DNA from: Acestrorhynchus altus
Lineage: Eukaryota; Chordata; Actinopteri; Characiformes; Acestrorhynchidae
NCBI GenBank assembly: GCA_034509495.1
Contig: CM067511.1
Location: 23,403,312-23,467,311, forward strand
DNA: 64,000 nucleotides
Reading direction: 5' to 3'
Part shown: positions 12,450 to 24,660 of the stretch, in pieces
Position numbering within the stretch: the first letter of the stretch is position 1
How the letters are laid out: each line of letters starts with the position of its first letter
Notes under the pieces: model-generated
Seen by the model: the letters and a program-made list of their open reading frames with translations, nothing else
What the model was told of the DNA's origin: nothing
Databases searched by the model: none
Program-made: the position numbers and the translations under genes

Positions 12450-12560
12450 TTTATTAGGGCTGGGCAATATGGGGGAAAAATTCAAATCCAGATATATGTT
12501 AGCTGAAGGGTGATATCTGACATACGATACGATGTGAAAAATACAATGTGAAAAAATGAG
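12450..12560 (+). mobile_element. dispersed repeat of the 'GGCTGGGCAATAT' family
   Basis: It opens 'AGGGCTGGGCAATATGGG' and contains 'AAAATGAGGACACCCCATGA'. Very similar text occurs at 58.59-58.81 kb, where both ends are preserved, and in reverse at 32.39-32.47 kb. This copy has lost its right end. Confidence 0.5.
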
Positions 12561-14143
12561 GACACCCCATGATATCCTTCTTCCATCTGTTAAACTATAT
12601 TTAAAACACTGAAATGTTACTGGTTTCTTCTTTATACACACCAAGTCTTAGCCCCTCCCTCCATAGTGTGCACAGGAGAGCACAAGTAGGGGAGGAGAGG
12701 AGCTAAGATCAGGGGGTGGAGCAGAGCGAGAGAGTAGAATAGAAAATAGTTTTCCAGGAGATTGAAACAACTTCATTTAAAAGAAACTTTTACAACTATA
12801 AACAAAACCGTTAGCTCCACAGATCATATCCCACAACACAAATCACAGCTATATTGAGCTGTATTACCGAAGAGCAACGAAAGGTTTGATTCAGGGACGC
12901 AGGTCTACATTAGCTCTGTGTTTACAGTAATGATGATAAAGTCGTTCCAGGGAATTTGTGATTAGACCCCGAGACAGAATGTCCAATCTGATAGGATTTA
13001 ACAGCACTAACAGACGTGTTGCTCACATGGAACATTCCACAAAAACACATTTGACCTGAGGACCTCATTAAAAAAAAAGGAAGGAGAGGTTACTTCCCAG
13101 TGAGGAACAGGTGAACCACTACAAAGCCAATAAAGCTAATAAAACCAATTAATTAGTTAACACAGACTCACGCAACCGTAACTGGCTGGCAGAGAGGAGA
13201 GCCAAGCCCATCAACATGACAAATCCTGGCTAATTCTATTAGCAAGCAAATAAAGTCATAGAACACACCAACCTGCAAAGGGTTGTGTATGTTTGCGACA
13301 ATGTCCCAGATTCCTAAATATAAAGTAACTATCCATCTGTCCCTCGATTAACAGGGAATGCCAAGATAAAGGGTTAGGGGACAGGTGAGACTTAATCTAA
13401 AGAGGTGGTGGATAGATTGTAGAGTTTCATATTTATCTTTGCTCAGGTCAGACATCAAAGTTACAAGTAAAGAAAATAATCTAGAGCACAGTGAAGAAGT
13501 CTATTCATGCTAAACTACGTTCATGAACGAAACTCGGTGCTTGTTTTGGTGCCACAGTGGACACGTTATATCAACACAAGACACTCTCACTTTCAAGCAC
13601 ATTGCTTTTGCTATTTTTATATGCGTCATCCACACTACTCTGGCATTTCATACTTCCCTAAAACGTTTGGAAATGCTGTTGGGGGTGTTCAGTCTGAAAA
13701 CACCAGGGCATGTTTTAGTGTGGACAAGCAGAAACCAAGACCATTGGAAATGATGACAATGATACCAACGCTGACTTTCTGATTGGATATTTTCAGCTAC
13801 AAGATACCCCTCCCTGATTCAAGGAAAAGAAGCAGACCTCCAGTGAACCAGTGAACATCTAAAGGGCTCCAGAATTTTTATATCGTCGCAGTCACACAAA
13901 AACTCCTTTGGCTGTTTGTCCACTTTTTAATGCAGTGTAAAGCTGGCAGTAAAATTTAAACAAGCAATTTAACAATTACATTCCAAATACATTTGGATGA
14001 TTTTTCTTCATTAATATAGATCATTTCTAGTCAACACGCAATGTTCACAAATAAATTGAGCAGCTGTTGTTTTCTTATGGTGTTAATAAACAAACAAATA
14101 AAATAAGTAATTACACAGACATCAGGTTTTGATCACAGTGACA

Positions 14144-14222
14144 GAGAGAGCATATGAGAGAGCGAGAGAGAGAGCATATGAGAGAGCGAGAGAGAGAGAG
14201 CAAGCAAGCGAGAGAGAGAGAG
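14144..14222. repeat. (GA)n-rich imperfect tandem repeat
   Basis: Repeated 'AGAGAGCATATGAGAGAGCG' units occur twice, followed by an AG run. Confidence 0.85.
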
Positions 14223-14289
14223 AACACATACACCCATTATATTCAGTGGACACAGAGATTCTACCCTCTGCTGGACATATAAGGCACTG

Positions 14290-14290
<1 letters not shown>

Positions 14291-14358
<68 letters not shown>
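14291..14358. repeat. (AC)n microsatellite
   Basis: About 34 uninterrupted AC units. Confidence 0.95.
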
Positions 14359-14360
<2 letters not shown>

Positions 14361-14874
14361 AATTAAGTGCTAAATGTGTAGTGTGGTAGAGGAGCGTCTA
14401 TTCATAGGAGTCTATTATTAGAGCTGATTAAGAGCAGACTGGGCTCCATAAAGGAGAAGAGAGAAAGCAGCTCTTCGAGATGGTGTGGTTTAGTCTGAAT
14501 ACTTCACTTACACACCTTACAAAAGATCTGCCCACAACACCAAAGACTTACTATGGCCATCATTTTGACCCTTAACCAGACAGAAGTCACAATTAGTCTT
14601 AACAAAAGCAACCGTCACCTGATTTGTTTTCTGGAAAAAAAAAGAGATTCTGTCTCCAGAGTAAACAGTAAGCTTTCACATGAGTGATTGTAAGAAGAAG
14701 AGGAGATATTTATTACTGGAGTTCAGTAAAGAACATTTGTTGTTCGGCAGGAAAATATATACATATATAAATATTCTTTATGTTTTCTTTACATTTATTA
14801 CAAATAAGACAAAAATATAGCTTGTACATAAATATTCACAAACTTTGCCAAAAATTGAGCTCAGGTGTATCCTG

Positions 14875-15250
14875 TTTCCACTGTTCATCCTTCAGATTCT
14901 ACAGCTTGACTGGACATCAGTGATAAGGGTCCTATAGCAGACCAAACCATGATGTCTAAGGAACTGTCTGTAGACCTCCAAAACAGACCTGGGGAAGGGA
15001 GCAGAAACATTTCTGCTGCATCGAAGGCCCCAATGATAACAGTGGCCTCAAATCATCCATAAATGGAAGGAGTCTGGAACCACCAGAACTCTTCCTAGAG
15101 CCTTAGTCAGGGAGGTGACCAAGAATCCAATGGTCACTCTCACAGAGCTTCAATAGTGCTCTGTGGAGAGAGAACCTTCCAGAAGGACAAGCCTTTCTGG
15201 TATGAATGTTTATCTTTGAACAGGATAACCCTGACATCATGGAAGCCACA
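14875..15250 (+). mobile_element. Tc1-like transposase remnant
   Basis: Broken plus-strand translation starts MSKELSVDL and continues with GEGSRNISAA, MEGVWNHQ-type (frame-shifted) and LVREVTKNPMVTLTEL segments. These are the paired helix-turn-helix (N-terminal) part of a teleost Tc1/mariner transposase. The middle and the catalytic DDE region are deleted. A short piece near 15.22 kb ('GAACAGGATAACCCTGACAT') resembles the later 'QQDNDPKH' box. Multiple frame breaks show it is inactive. Confidence 0.8.
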
Positions 15251-15279
15251 TAAAGAAGTTCATATAATGCCGCATTTCA

Positions 15280-15835
15280 GTTGAAGGCCATCGATCTGGC
15301 AGTACAAGAGGGAAATAGAGCTGATGTCTGATGTCTGTCAATGGATCCTAACAGCGTGGAGCAGCGTGAAGGAATCTACCATCACCAATGGGTTCCAAAA
15401 GGCTGGAATGCTGTGTGGTACCACAGCTTCAGAGCCAGCTTCACCCCGGGATGACAGTGACATGGAGAAAGTACCGGTATGTGACGAAGCTCTTCTAAGG
15501 CTGTTCAACTCTGACACTGAAGATGACTTCAGTGGTTTCAGTGAGCAGGAGGACGACGAATCAACCAATCAATAACTTTTCTGTTTTGTTTGATCAGCAC
15601 TTTTACTTTTATGCTACAGGCACCGTTCAGAAACGAATCAGTGCAGTTATGTTCAGTTAAACTACGTTATCAGTTCAGAAGATATCAGCGGCGTTTAGCC
15701 CGGTGCGGCTTATATATGTTACGTACCAGTTGTGGTGGTACCAGTTGTGGTGGTACCATAGTACCACTATGGAGGGAGTTACTTTGCGGGTGCGGCTTAT
15801 ATTGCAGTGCACTCTATAGTCTGGAAAATATGGTA
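15280..15835 (+). mobile_element. pogo-type element: transposase C-terminus and right terminal repeat
   Basis: The plus-strand frame 15324-15575 reads VCQWILTAWSSVKESTITNG, FQKAGM and then an acidic tail LLRLFNSDTEDDFSGFSE before a stop. This order (W-I-x-x-A-W-x-x-V, T-I-x-x-x-F-x-K-A-G, then an acidic tail) is how pogo/Tigger DDE transposases end. About 260 bases further on, the segment ends 'CTGGAAAATATGGTA', a degenerate form of the MITE terminal repeat at 63.69-63.84 kb. A 'GTGCGGCTTATAT' block occurs twice inside. The 5' two thirds of the element are missing, so it is a dead fragment. Confidence 0.65.
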
Positions 15836-15979
15836 AACTTCTCACCGTGTCATCGAGGGGTATTGTGTGAAGAATTTTGAGGGGAATAATAAATGTAATC
15901 TATTTTGGAATAAGACTGTAACATAAAAAAAATGTGCAAAAAGAAAAGCACCATCAATACTTTCCAGATGCACTGTATC

Positions 15980-16170
15980 TAAATACACCGTGGACAAAAA
16001 TATTGGGACACCTGCCCATTCTTGCAAATTCAAGGGTATTAAAAAAAATGTAAGTGACTGTCTTTACTGTCCAGGAAAGGTTCTCAATTTTGTGCTTTCT
16101 TTTGGAGCATTGCTGTGAGGATTTGATGGTGGTCAGCCACAGGAGCATTAGTGAGGTCCAACTCATCACA
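15980..16170 (+). mobile_element. Tc1-like non-autonomous repeat, 'TTGGGACACCTG' family
   Basis: It begins 'GGACAAAAATATTGGGACAC' followed by CTGCCCATT and contains 'GGAGCATTGCTGTGAGGATT' and 'GAGCATTAGTGAGGTC'. These blocks are shared with the copy at 59.19-59.57 kb. The right half is absent. Confidence 0.6.
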
Positions 16171-16855
16171 CATATCTTGAACACTGACAGCAATCCACCG
16201 ATTAAGAGAAGACAGAAAATGTTGCCGACATAGATGTGCAAATGCGCAAACACCCACACAAAGCAGAAAAGTTCACTAGGAGAATGCAAGTACTTTGTTA
16301 GCACACACCTAAAACAACCTCAACCTGTTTTCAAAAGCTGATATGTAAAGATATTATACCATTGACTTATTGTGCAATTCGTGCTCCAAATAGTCAATTA
16401 TTTACTAATAATTGATAGATAATTTGACTGACAACATAGTTGTTACACACAACACAAGAACTAACAATGAGATCCAGCTCATCAGCCCATTAGTACAATC
16501 AAAACGTGAAACTAGGTGTGTGAGCAGCTGAGAGTTGCAATAGTGCAAGAATGGGGTACACTCTTCATTCACACAAATATTCTACATGTCGATCATTAAA
16601 AATGAAAACAAACTCATTTTGTCATCCCGTCCTGCTTCTAAAACATAACATTGGCCTGTATGACATAGACACGCTACATATGGACACAAATCAAAGACAA
16701 AATTTCAGCACATCCAGCCTCATTAGTGTTCAACAGAAGCATCAGACTTAAAAGAGCTGAAGAAATCAAAAAGGATTTTGCTACATTTCACACAGCATTT
16801 TAACTACTCCCGTCAACGTGAAATTCCGAATTACACTAAAATGGCCCAGCAAAGA

Positions 16856-16857
<2 letters not shown>

Positions 16858-16918
<61 letters not shown>
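16858..16918. repeat. (AC)n microsatellite
   Basis: About 30 uninterrupted AC units. Confidence 0.95.
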
Positions 16919-16920
<2 letters not shown>

Positions 16921-18443
16921 TATAGCAGCACTGCAAAGACATGAAATGGATGAACCCAGCAGCACACTGGGTGACTCCGAGCATATTTTTGGCAGGGCTC
17001 AAAGAAAATCCACAATTAATCCGCATTTATCATTTTTCAAAGCGGTTCAGAAGAGGAGGAAAGAGGTAGAGAGAAACACAGAGAGAGAAACACAGAGAGA
17101 GAGCGAGAGAGAGAGAGAGCGAGAGCGAGAAACTCTTACTGAGAGTGCTTAAGTGCTTAAGAGGGGAAAAGTACACTGTCAAAAATGCAGAAAAACAGAT
17201 GAAAAGAGGAATGAGGGATGAGGAAGACAGGAGTGGATTGAAGAGCGTGAGAGCCAGAGAGGAAAAGAGATTTACGAAATGACACTGATGACGACCAACG
17301 AATCACAAATCCAGAATCAGCATCAGCACCATCCCTCATATGGACTTAAAATAGACTTAAATAATTTAAACAGTACTAGTGTAATCCTCTTCTCAACAAG
17401 GTAATTTTCCCTGCTGGTGTGAGTAGGCCTATCATGATAACTATTTTCTGGGGACGATAAATTGTCTTAATATCTGTGATAAATGATGATCTTGTCATTT
17501 ACAACCATTTATGTCAACCGGCAAATATAATGGCTAACAATAATGCAATTATATCCTATTAAAGAGCAATGAATTTTTGAAAAGAATATTCAATCATTAC
17601 AAAAGTATTTTACCATTGTGTGTATTTAAAGGTGAAGCTGCCCAGGTAAAACTGCAGGCAGGCTATTTCGACAGGAATATGAATGAGGACATTTGGAGCT
17701 TAAATCACAATACGAGGGTAAAAACAAGGTAAATGAGGTGATAAGGAATAGTTTTTGTATTTACAAGCAACTAATAACAGTACATTCTGATTTCATAATG
17801 CACCAAAGGAAAACAGAACGATCACGAGAAACATTACAAATCACGAGCACTGAGCACGTGCGCTGTGTTGCCAAGTAGTACATATTGATGGGTAGCCCGA
17901 CTTGACACAACACCAGCTCACACAGGTTAATGCATTCTCCTCCCGCATTCACAAATGTTCCCACATGTGTATGGCATACAGCTTTGAAAAAAAAAAATCC
18001 ACATTTCCAAATGTTCTGGATGGAACTGTGCACACGTATTTTCTATCAGAGCACACAGGCGCGGTGTGCCTGACTGGAACCCTCTCGCAATGCATTGTAA
18101 CACACAGGCTACAATGCCCTTGTATGTTTTGAGTAAACAGTGTGACAGACTACAGTGGCAGTAGACTACAGTAGAATATAGCAACTGTATTCCAGACAAG
18201 TGAGGTCAAACTTTAAGAGTTTATTTGCAATTCACTAGTTTGCCGAACTGCAGAGTTAGGGGTAGCGGGTTTGCTTTGTGTGTATGGATGGACCCACTGC
18301 ACTCATTTCCTGCGTGAGATGTTCACAGACTCAAACAGGCCTCAGGCCAAGAGAACACAATGGATAATATCACAGTCATCAAAATGATCAAGGTGATGTC
18401 CCTGTATTCTATGATATGTCAATATCATAATTATCGTGACAGG

Positions 18444-18444
<1 letters not shown>

Positions 18445-18489
<45 letters not shown>
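18445..18489. repeat. (TG)n microsatellite
   Basis: About 22 TG units. Confidence 0.95.
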
Positions 18490-18490
<1 letters not shown>

Positions 18491-18869
18491 TGTGAGAGGA
18501 GAAAGAGCAGCTACGAAAGCAAAACAGGTGAACACACCCACAACAGTGGGTTTACTATAGAACTTTGAGCTTACAGAACATTAACATTCAGTGTAGCCAC
18601 ATAGAACATTCGAGAGCACAACCCCCCAACCCCCCCCAAGGGTCTGAGTCACCGCTTTAAAAAGAAGCACTCACTCACAGATCTAAAACTCAAGAGCACG
18701 TCGAGGAGGGAGCCGTAAAGATAAACAGTAATCAGAGCTTTAAACTCAATCAGTCTTTATTACTGAAATCCCTTTGTGCATCTGTTTGATGAGAATCAGC
18801 AGCTGAAGAACATTTTTCACAGGAAGAAATTCCTAATAAAGCACTCAATGAACTTATACAATACCAAAT

Positions 18870-19130
18870 TATTTATCCGGGTACTTATCTAGTCAGCCAA
18901 TCATGTGGCAGCAGCTTCAGGTCATGCCCACTTCAAACATCATAATGGGAAAATTAGATTTCATTGATTTGGTGTGTACCATGGTGTGAGTGTTACTGGT
19001 AGATGGACTGGGTTCTATATTTCTTTAAAATGTTGAGCTCCTGGGGTTTCAGCAGAACTGTTTCTAGAGTGTACTCAGAATGGGGTAATAAAGAAAAATA
19101 TCCAGTGAGTGGCACTTTGGGCTGACTGGC
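18870..19130 (+). mobile_element. decayed Tc1-like transposase N-terminal fragment
   Basis: The text 'CAATCATGTGGCAGCAGCTT', a 'TTGAGCTCCTGGGGTTTCAG' block and 'AAAAATATCCAGTGAGTGGCA' type ending follow the order seen in a common fish Tc1-like family. Translated in pieces this gives ISETA-LLGFSRTTISRV-like and EKISSERQF-like segments, here badly degraded. It differs from the elements at 14.9, 20.9 and 28.3 kb. Confidence 0.5.
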
Positions 19131-20930
19131 TGGAGCTGACAGAAAGGCTTTGGTAACTCAACAATAATGTATCAACAAATATGATGAGCAGGAAATCATC
19201 ATCATGAGAATGACAACGTGTCCAACCTTGAGGTGGATGGGCTACAGCTGCAGAATGCAGTTTAAATCATGGTTAAATGCTGAGCAGTCACAAGCTGCAG
19301 CCCGCTCAGAGCTGAAAGGGTCAATCACATCGCAGAATGATTGGCAGTTGCATCACCATGGCAACAAACATCTCCCACATCAGTCTCCACAAGTGTGGAG
19401 ACAAGATCAGATCATGAATCAGGTGGGTTTTTTTATTACAACAGTTTATTGCATGTTTTAAGTGGCAACATTTTTGATTCACGTATTCACTGGACTTGAC
19501 TGACATAATACATTTTGAATCATAATTTTAAAGAAATAAATAATACAAATAAACAAAAAAGGCTAATCTGAACTCATCTTGCAGCATGAAGCTGAATTTC
19601 CACCTATAACCATGTTGCAGTTACACTGGGCCTCCAGTACGTTTTGTACCACTTAAGGTGGAACAGAAGATTCCAGTGTGAACCTGGAGAAATATTCTAA
19701 TCTCAATAGTGCAGCAGTGTGTTTACATGGACTCAATAGTCTGATAACTGCTAAAAATCACTGGTCATCAATAGTGACATCAGATAAAGAGGAAAAATCA
19801 TTCTAAATACACGAGGTCAATGAATAATCAGATTTGTACTTTGCAATTAGCCAATAAACTCAAAGAAAAGGGTGTGAATGGGTTGGGAGGAAATCTGGGT
19901 TGCTACTGGTTCATGTTGCATGCTTGTCCCTCAGAAAACAGAGAGATGTCAGAGTAAACTGGACACAACAATACATATATACACAATGATACAGTGAATA
20001 ACAAGGAAACATTACATGAGTGTTGTCTTTAGAGCTTAAACGAGCAAGAATGTGTTGCATGTTTTAGAGTGTTGGTGTGTCGTAGGGCTGCTGTGTGCTG
20101 GGGGAAGCAGATTAGACGAGCTAGTGGAATTATCTAGAATAAACTATGTAATGAATATAAACTGAGCTCTGAAAATGTATGCAAAATATTTTTTCCCCTG
20201 TATAAAGGCCAGTGTAGGGTTTTAACAGACCAATACTGCACTCTTTAGATAACACTGCATGTCTGGATAGCTAGAAATGCTACAACCCAATTTGGAGCCA
20301 CATAAAACTTACTAAAAGCCTAAGTGAAATGTACATAACACTTTTTGCAAAATGTTTTCTCACAGCAAGCTCTCCAGTCTGTTTGCACACTGGAAAAAGT
20401 ATGTTGTTTATACTGGTGCTTGAACTATAAATGAAGATAAACAGCAGGGGGTGTTCCTGCTGTGCACAGATCGAAAAGGAGGAACATGGGCTGTGTGGAA
20501 GAAAACACACTGTACACACAAGTAGAGATGGAAGGGAAACAGCCGAAGAGGAAACCATGAAAAACTCATAAAAAAACTTCCTTTTAGTCTGAACGCCAGT
20601 GTCATTACCTTGGTAACCTTGGACAGACTCCTGAAGGAGTGCTAGAGGGAGGGGTGCGGTTATGGTGAGGTAGAATTCAAGAATCAACAGATTCTTTTTC
20701 TATTGTTTTCTGGAATCATGCACGTTTCCTTTAAACAGAAAACTGTGGAAAGAAGTGAAATTCTTCTTCATGTGTGCTGTGCTTTGGTGAGCTGCTAAGC
20801 AAAGGTAAAGGTGTATGTCACATTTAGAAAGAAATCTGATCACAGAGTGGCTCGTGTACACTTCAGTTTTCTCCGTCAGATTACTGAAGTGCTTGTAAAT
20901 GTTTCCCTATTTTTCAGACTGCTATATGTA

Positions 20931-21389
20931 CAGGGGTTGGACAATGAAACTGAAACACCTGGTTTAGACCACAATAATGTATTAGTACGGTGTACTAGGG
21001 CCTCCTTTTGCAGCCAGTACAGCATCAATTCATCTTGGGAATGACATTTTTTGGATACAAACCGGGTTAGCACCTGAACATCCCTTTCAGACAGCTTGTC
21101 CTTCTTGGTGGTATGCAGACATTACCCTGGATACTGTGGCTCTTGATACAAAGACTTGCTGTCTTGGCCACAGATGGACCAGCAAAACATAGTATGTCAC
21201 ACATAATGTTGTGTGCATTGCAATATTTTGAGCAAAACTGTGCTCTTACCTGCTAATTGAACCTTCACACACTGGTCTTACTGGTGCAATGTGCAATTAA
21301 TGAAGATCAACCACCAGGCTGCTCCAATTTAGCCATGAATCCTCCCACACTAAAATGACAGGTGTTTCAGTTACATCGTCCAACCCCTG
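20931..21389 (-). mobile_element. Tc1-like internal-deletion element, 'CAGGGGTTGGACAATGAAAC' family, copy A
   Basis: The left end reads CAGGGGTTGGACAATGAAAC and the right end is its inverse (CATCGTCCAACCCCTG), with TA on the left flank. The interior, read on the minus strand, includes the transposase helix-turn-helix region also present in copy B at 61.48 kb (the segment spelling CCAAGACAGCAAGTCTTTGT). At 459 bases it lacks the catalytic domain, so it is non-autonomous. Copy A is more diverged than copy B and its right TA is lost. Confidence 0.8.
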
Positions 21390-22570
21390 AATGTGAACGC
21401 AATCAGTGACTCTCAGAGAACTAAATGGTAAATTAAAAAAGAATGCAGAGGGCTCTGCATCAATGTTGGTGTTTGTCAGGTCAGTGTGGTCAAATTTTGC
21501 GAATGTGTGTTGTAATGGTGTTCCTAACCAGTACAGTCAGTCCTAACAGAGGTGCGCGACATGTGTATATGTTTAGGAGGAGAGAAGCAGAAAAAGGACA
21601 TACATTGCACAGTACCTATCGTGTAGTCCCAGGGACATGGTATCTCCTCGATGCACAGGGTAGTCCATGCTGCCCGCGCACTCAACCTCAGGGACCTCTG
21701 CGACACACAAACACAAAGAAAAACACTACTAAGCACATGCAGAAGCCACCACTCTCAGTACTGTTGTAAAGGAGCAGAACTGACGGGAATGGTTTGCCAT
21801 CAGCTATCAAGGTTGTAGGCAGGTTCACTGATATTTTGAAAGTAGTGTTCATTAGGGCTGTGTATTGGCAAGAATCTGACATACAAACATAATACAGGGG
21901 TTACAAATTATTATACATGTAAACTATTCAAAAGTGAGGATAGAAATGGTACTGTACATTGTTATCACAATACTATGATATACAATGTACTTTACTATGT
22001 GTTCATGACAACTGAAAATGAATTATTTTTTTACCTTTAAAGTGTTCATGAAATATGTCCAATGAAAAATGACAAGTGACAGAAAATAAATGACAATCAC
22101 AGTAATCTAGTTCATGTTGAGTTGCTTTTGTACTGGTCTTCAAGAGACATTCATTCATTTAAAAATGAACTAGCACTCACGCAGGATAGGTGAGGATGGA
22201 AGATAAATGAACTCTGTTCTAAAAGGCTGTCAAATACTCCAGAGAAGTGCTTTATGAATAGATGGAATTTAGCTAAATAAGCAGGAAACAAATATAATGG
22301 TATTTACGACATCAGAGAAATAGCTAATCTAAAATTGGCTGTTTCTGTAGTTTAGTTTCCAAATATGCACTGAAGAAAGAATGAACGAATCTTGGGTTTT
22401 GAAACTAAATTCAAGGAAATTCCATGACAGGAGACCTTCTACCAAGCATTCCACTGCATTTAGCAAGACCATCCTCAAAACAAAGTCAAAGTGATGTCAC
22501 AGAATTGCCACTTTGGAGTGGTTGGAGCTCTTGGATAAAAACTCTTAAGCTTAAGAAAATTTGAGATATA

Positions 22571-22592
22571 CAAAAAAAAAAAAAAAAAAAAA
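22571..22592. repeat. poly(A) tract
   Basis: A run of about 21 A residues. It could be a degraded retroposon tail, but no body is recognisable. Confidence 0.8.
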
Positions 22593-23379
22593 CCCACAAA
22601 TCCTACCAAAATATAATGTTAATGTATCTATCCATTTACCTCTAAAGTTCCCAGGCCATTAGAAAACTCTCTTCATGCACAGTTTAAGTCAAAACCAAAG
22701 CAGTGTTGCAAAGAAATAGGGCACTATAGTGTGTCCAGTGTTGTAGTGCAATTCTAATTTCATGTTATTTTTCTACAGCCAATCAGAATCAAAACTAAGC
22801 TTTATTGGTCAGATCTGTTTGGATATAAAAGGAATTTGTATTTGGTTGAACAGTAGCTTACCGTGCAACTCCCATTCCTGAGCTGACTATACAGCAAACA
22901 CATTATCAATTACAAACTGAACTACTGTGACCACAACTTCAGAACACCTCCCGCAGGTCTGCTCTCCCTCTCGCTCTCTCTCACTCTCTCTCTCTCTCGC
23001 TCTGGAGGCTTGACAGCGTGCAGCATTTCTATTAATATTTTGCTGCTCATATTTTGGGGCGTTGTCTGCCATCTGCAAGTCAGAGCACCCCGCTGAGTTA
23101 CAAGACCCGGGGTTCACCAACATGAGAGGGAGGGAGGTAGACAGTGGGAGAAGAAATGAACAGGAGCACTAAATGAAAGCAGGGGAAAACGAAATCAAAA
23201 TGAAACTTCCAGTTTCCACAAGAGATGCCAGATCAGTGTTTACTGAAAAGAATGAATACGATCGGACTCTGTAAATCTATCCTCACAGAGCGCTGTTATT
23301 AGTGGTGTGTTTTATTCTTATCGGGTATGAACAGTCTAGTATTAGTAGTAGAGTTTGAGTCTAGTAGTGCCATCTTCTA

Positions 23380-23403
23380 GGGCTGGTCAATATATATCAA
23401 TAC

Positions 23404-23440
<37 letters not shown>
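23380..23440. repeat. (AT)n microsatellite within a 'GGGCTGGTCAATAT' repeat start
   Basis: The run at about 23405-23439 is 17 AT units. It follows 'TAGGGCTGGTCAATATATAT', which resembles the left end of the dispersed repeat at 58.59 kb. Confidence 0.8.
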
Positions 23441-23442
<2 letters not shown>

Positions 23443-23739
23443 AGAGTGCAATATAATATTGGTCAGAATATTTTTTCTGCTCCCTCACTCTACTCCCCTC
23501 CACCCCTGCTTTCAGCTCCTCCTCTACTCTGCTGCCCTGTACCCCAACTTGTGCTCTCTCTCACACACACACAAACAAAATGGCACATAAATCAGAGCTC
23601 TGGCATTAAGAGGACTTGGTGGCTGCGTCCAGAAACCCCAGAAGTTTATCCTCTTCACCTCCATGACCCAGAAACTGATTTGGTGATACCATCTTGCCGC
23701 CTGTCCAAACACTAAAGGAGCCAAAAGAAGCCACACTTA

Positions 23740-23930
23740 AATCCCTGAACTGCACTGAACTCCCCAGCTGCTCCCTGGGCACTGAGGATAGGGCTGCCCA
23801 CTGCTCTGGGCATGTGTGCTCACTGCTCCCTGGTGTTTGAATTATTAGGGTGTATGTGTGCATCGCTGTGTGTGGAGGTGTAGAACATGGAGGTCTAATT
23901 CCTGTGTGCAAAAACACAGTGTCAAATGAG
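23740..23930 (+). mobile_element. dispersed repeat fragment ('CTGCTCCCTGGGCAC' family)
   Basis: The blocks CCAGCTGCTCCCTGGGCACT, GGGCTGCCCACTGCTCTGGG and 'GTGTGCTCACTGCTCCCTGG' are ones I recognise from a repeat common in otophysan fish genomes. It has no coding capacity and I cannot name the superfamily. Confidence 0.5.
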
Positions 23931-24529
23931 TGTAATTACTATTACTATGTTGTGATGGCAGTCAGCGAGATTATATTGTTCACTGTATCTCTGTAATGAG
24001 CAGGAGCTTAATTCACAATTAACAGTTAAATGAACCAAAATGCCACATGTGTGGCTCTAGGCAGCAGCTGAGTTTGGCTGTGCAGTATTAGGTTTGTGCT
24101 GAAAGCGAGCGCTATGATTGGCTGGGCAGTATTAGGCATGTGCTAAAAGAGAGAACTGTGATTGGCTCAGTTCATCAGTAGTCAGCATTATATGAAAGGG
24201 ATCAGTTGTCCCATTTCCCCCCAATTACGGCTCCTTCTCTCCCTTCCTCTAGCTCCCGTCCTCTCCTCAGCTCCTCCGGATTTATTTCAGTGATATAACG
24301 AGAACTACCCAGTGTTCGGAGTCTTGCTCAAGGACTCTTACTGGTGTGATGTGTCAGTCACAGAGATTTAATATTACCATTACCTACACAAAACCATCTA
24401 ATGAATGCATTCCGCTACTCCAAGTTGGACTCATTGCTGAAACAGATGTAGAGATGGACACACAGCTCGTCTCGTCCCTGTAAAGAAGTACTGCCCATAA
24501 AATAGGACTCTCTAGAGCAGACAAACCTG

Positions 24530-24660
24530 AACCTACTGGCACCTTGCCTAATGCTGGGCATGGGCTAGAGGGTTATACAGCCCCCCAAGCATTGAGCTGT
24601 GGAGCAATGGAAGCAATGATGGTGCTCCATCCAGAACTTTCAGGATGATCATTCAATAAA
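24530..24660 (-). mobile_element. Tc1-like non-autonomous repeat, 'TTGGGACACCTG' family, right-hand part, antisense
   Basis: On the plus strand it reads CACCTTGCCTAATGCTGGGC, then GGGCTAGAGGGTTATACAGC and CCCCCCAAGCATTGAGC. This is the inverse of the right-hand part of the 59.2-59.57 kb copy. Confidence 0.55.

Noticed and set aside
13507..13782. Two overlapping plus-strand frames (91 and 76 codons)
   Set aside because: They lie in AT-rich intron, have no protein-family motif and overlap each other in different frames. Possibly a worn MITE, but no ends were found.
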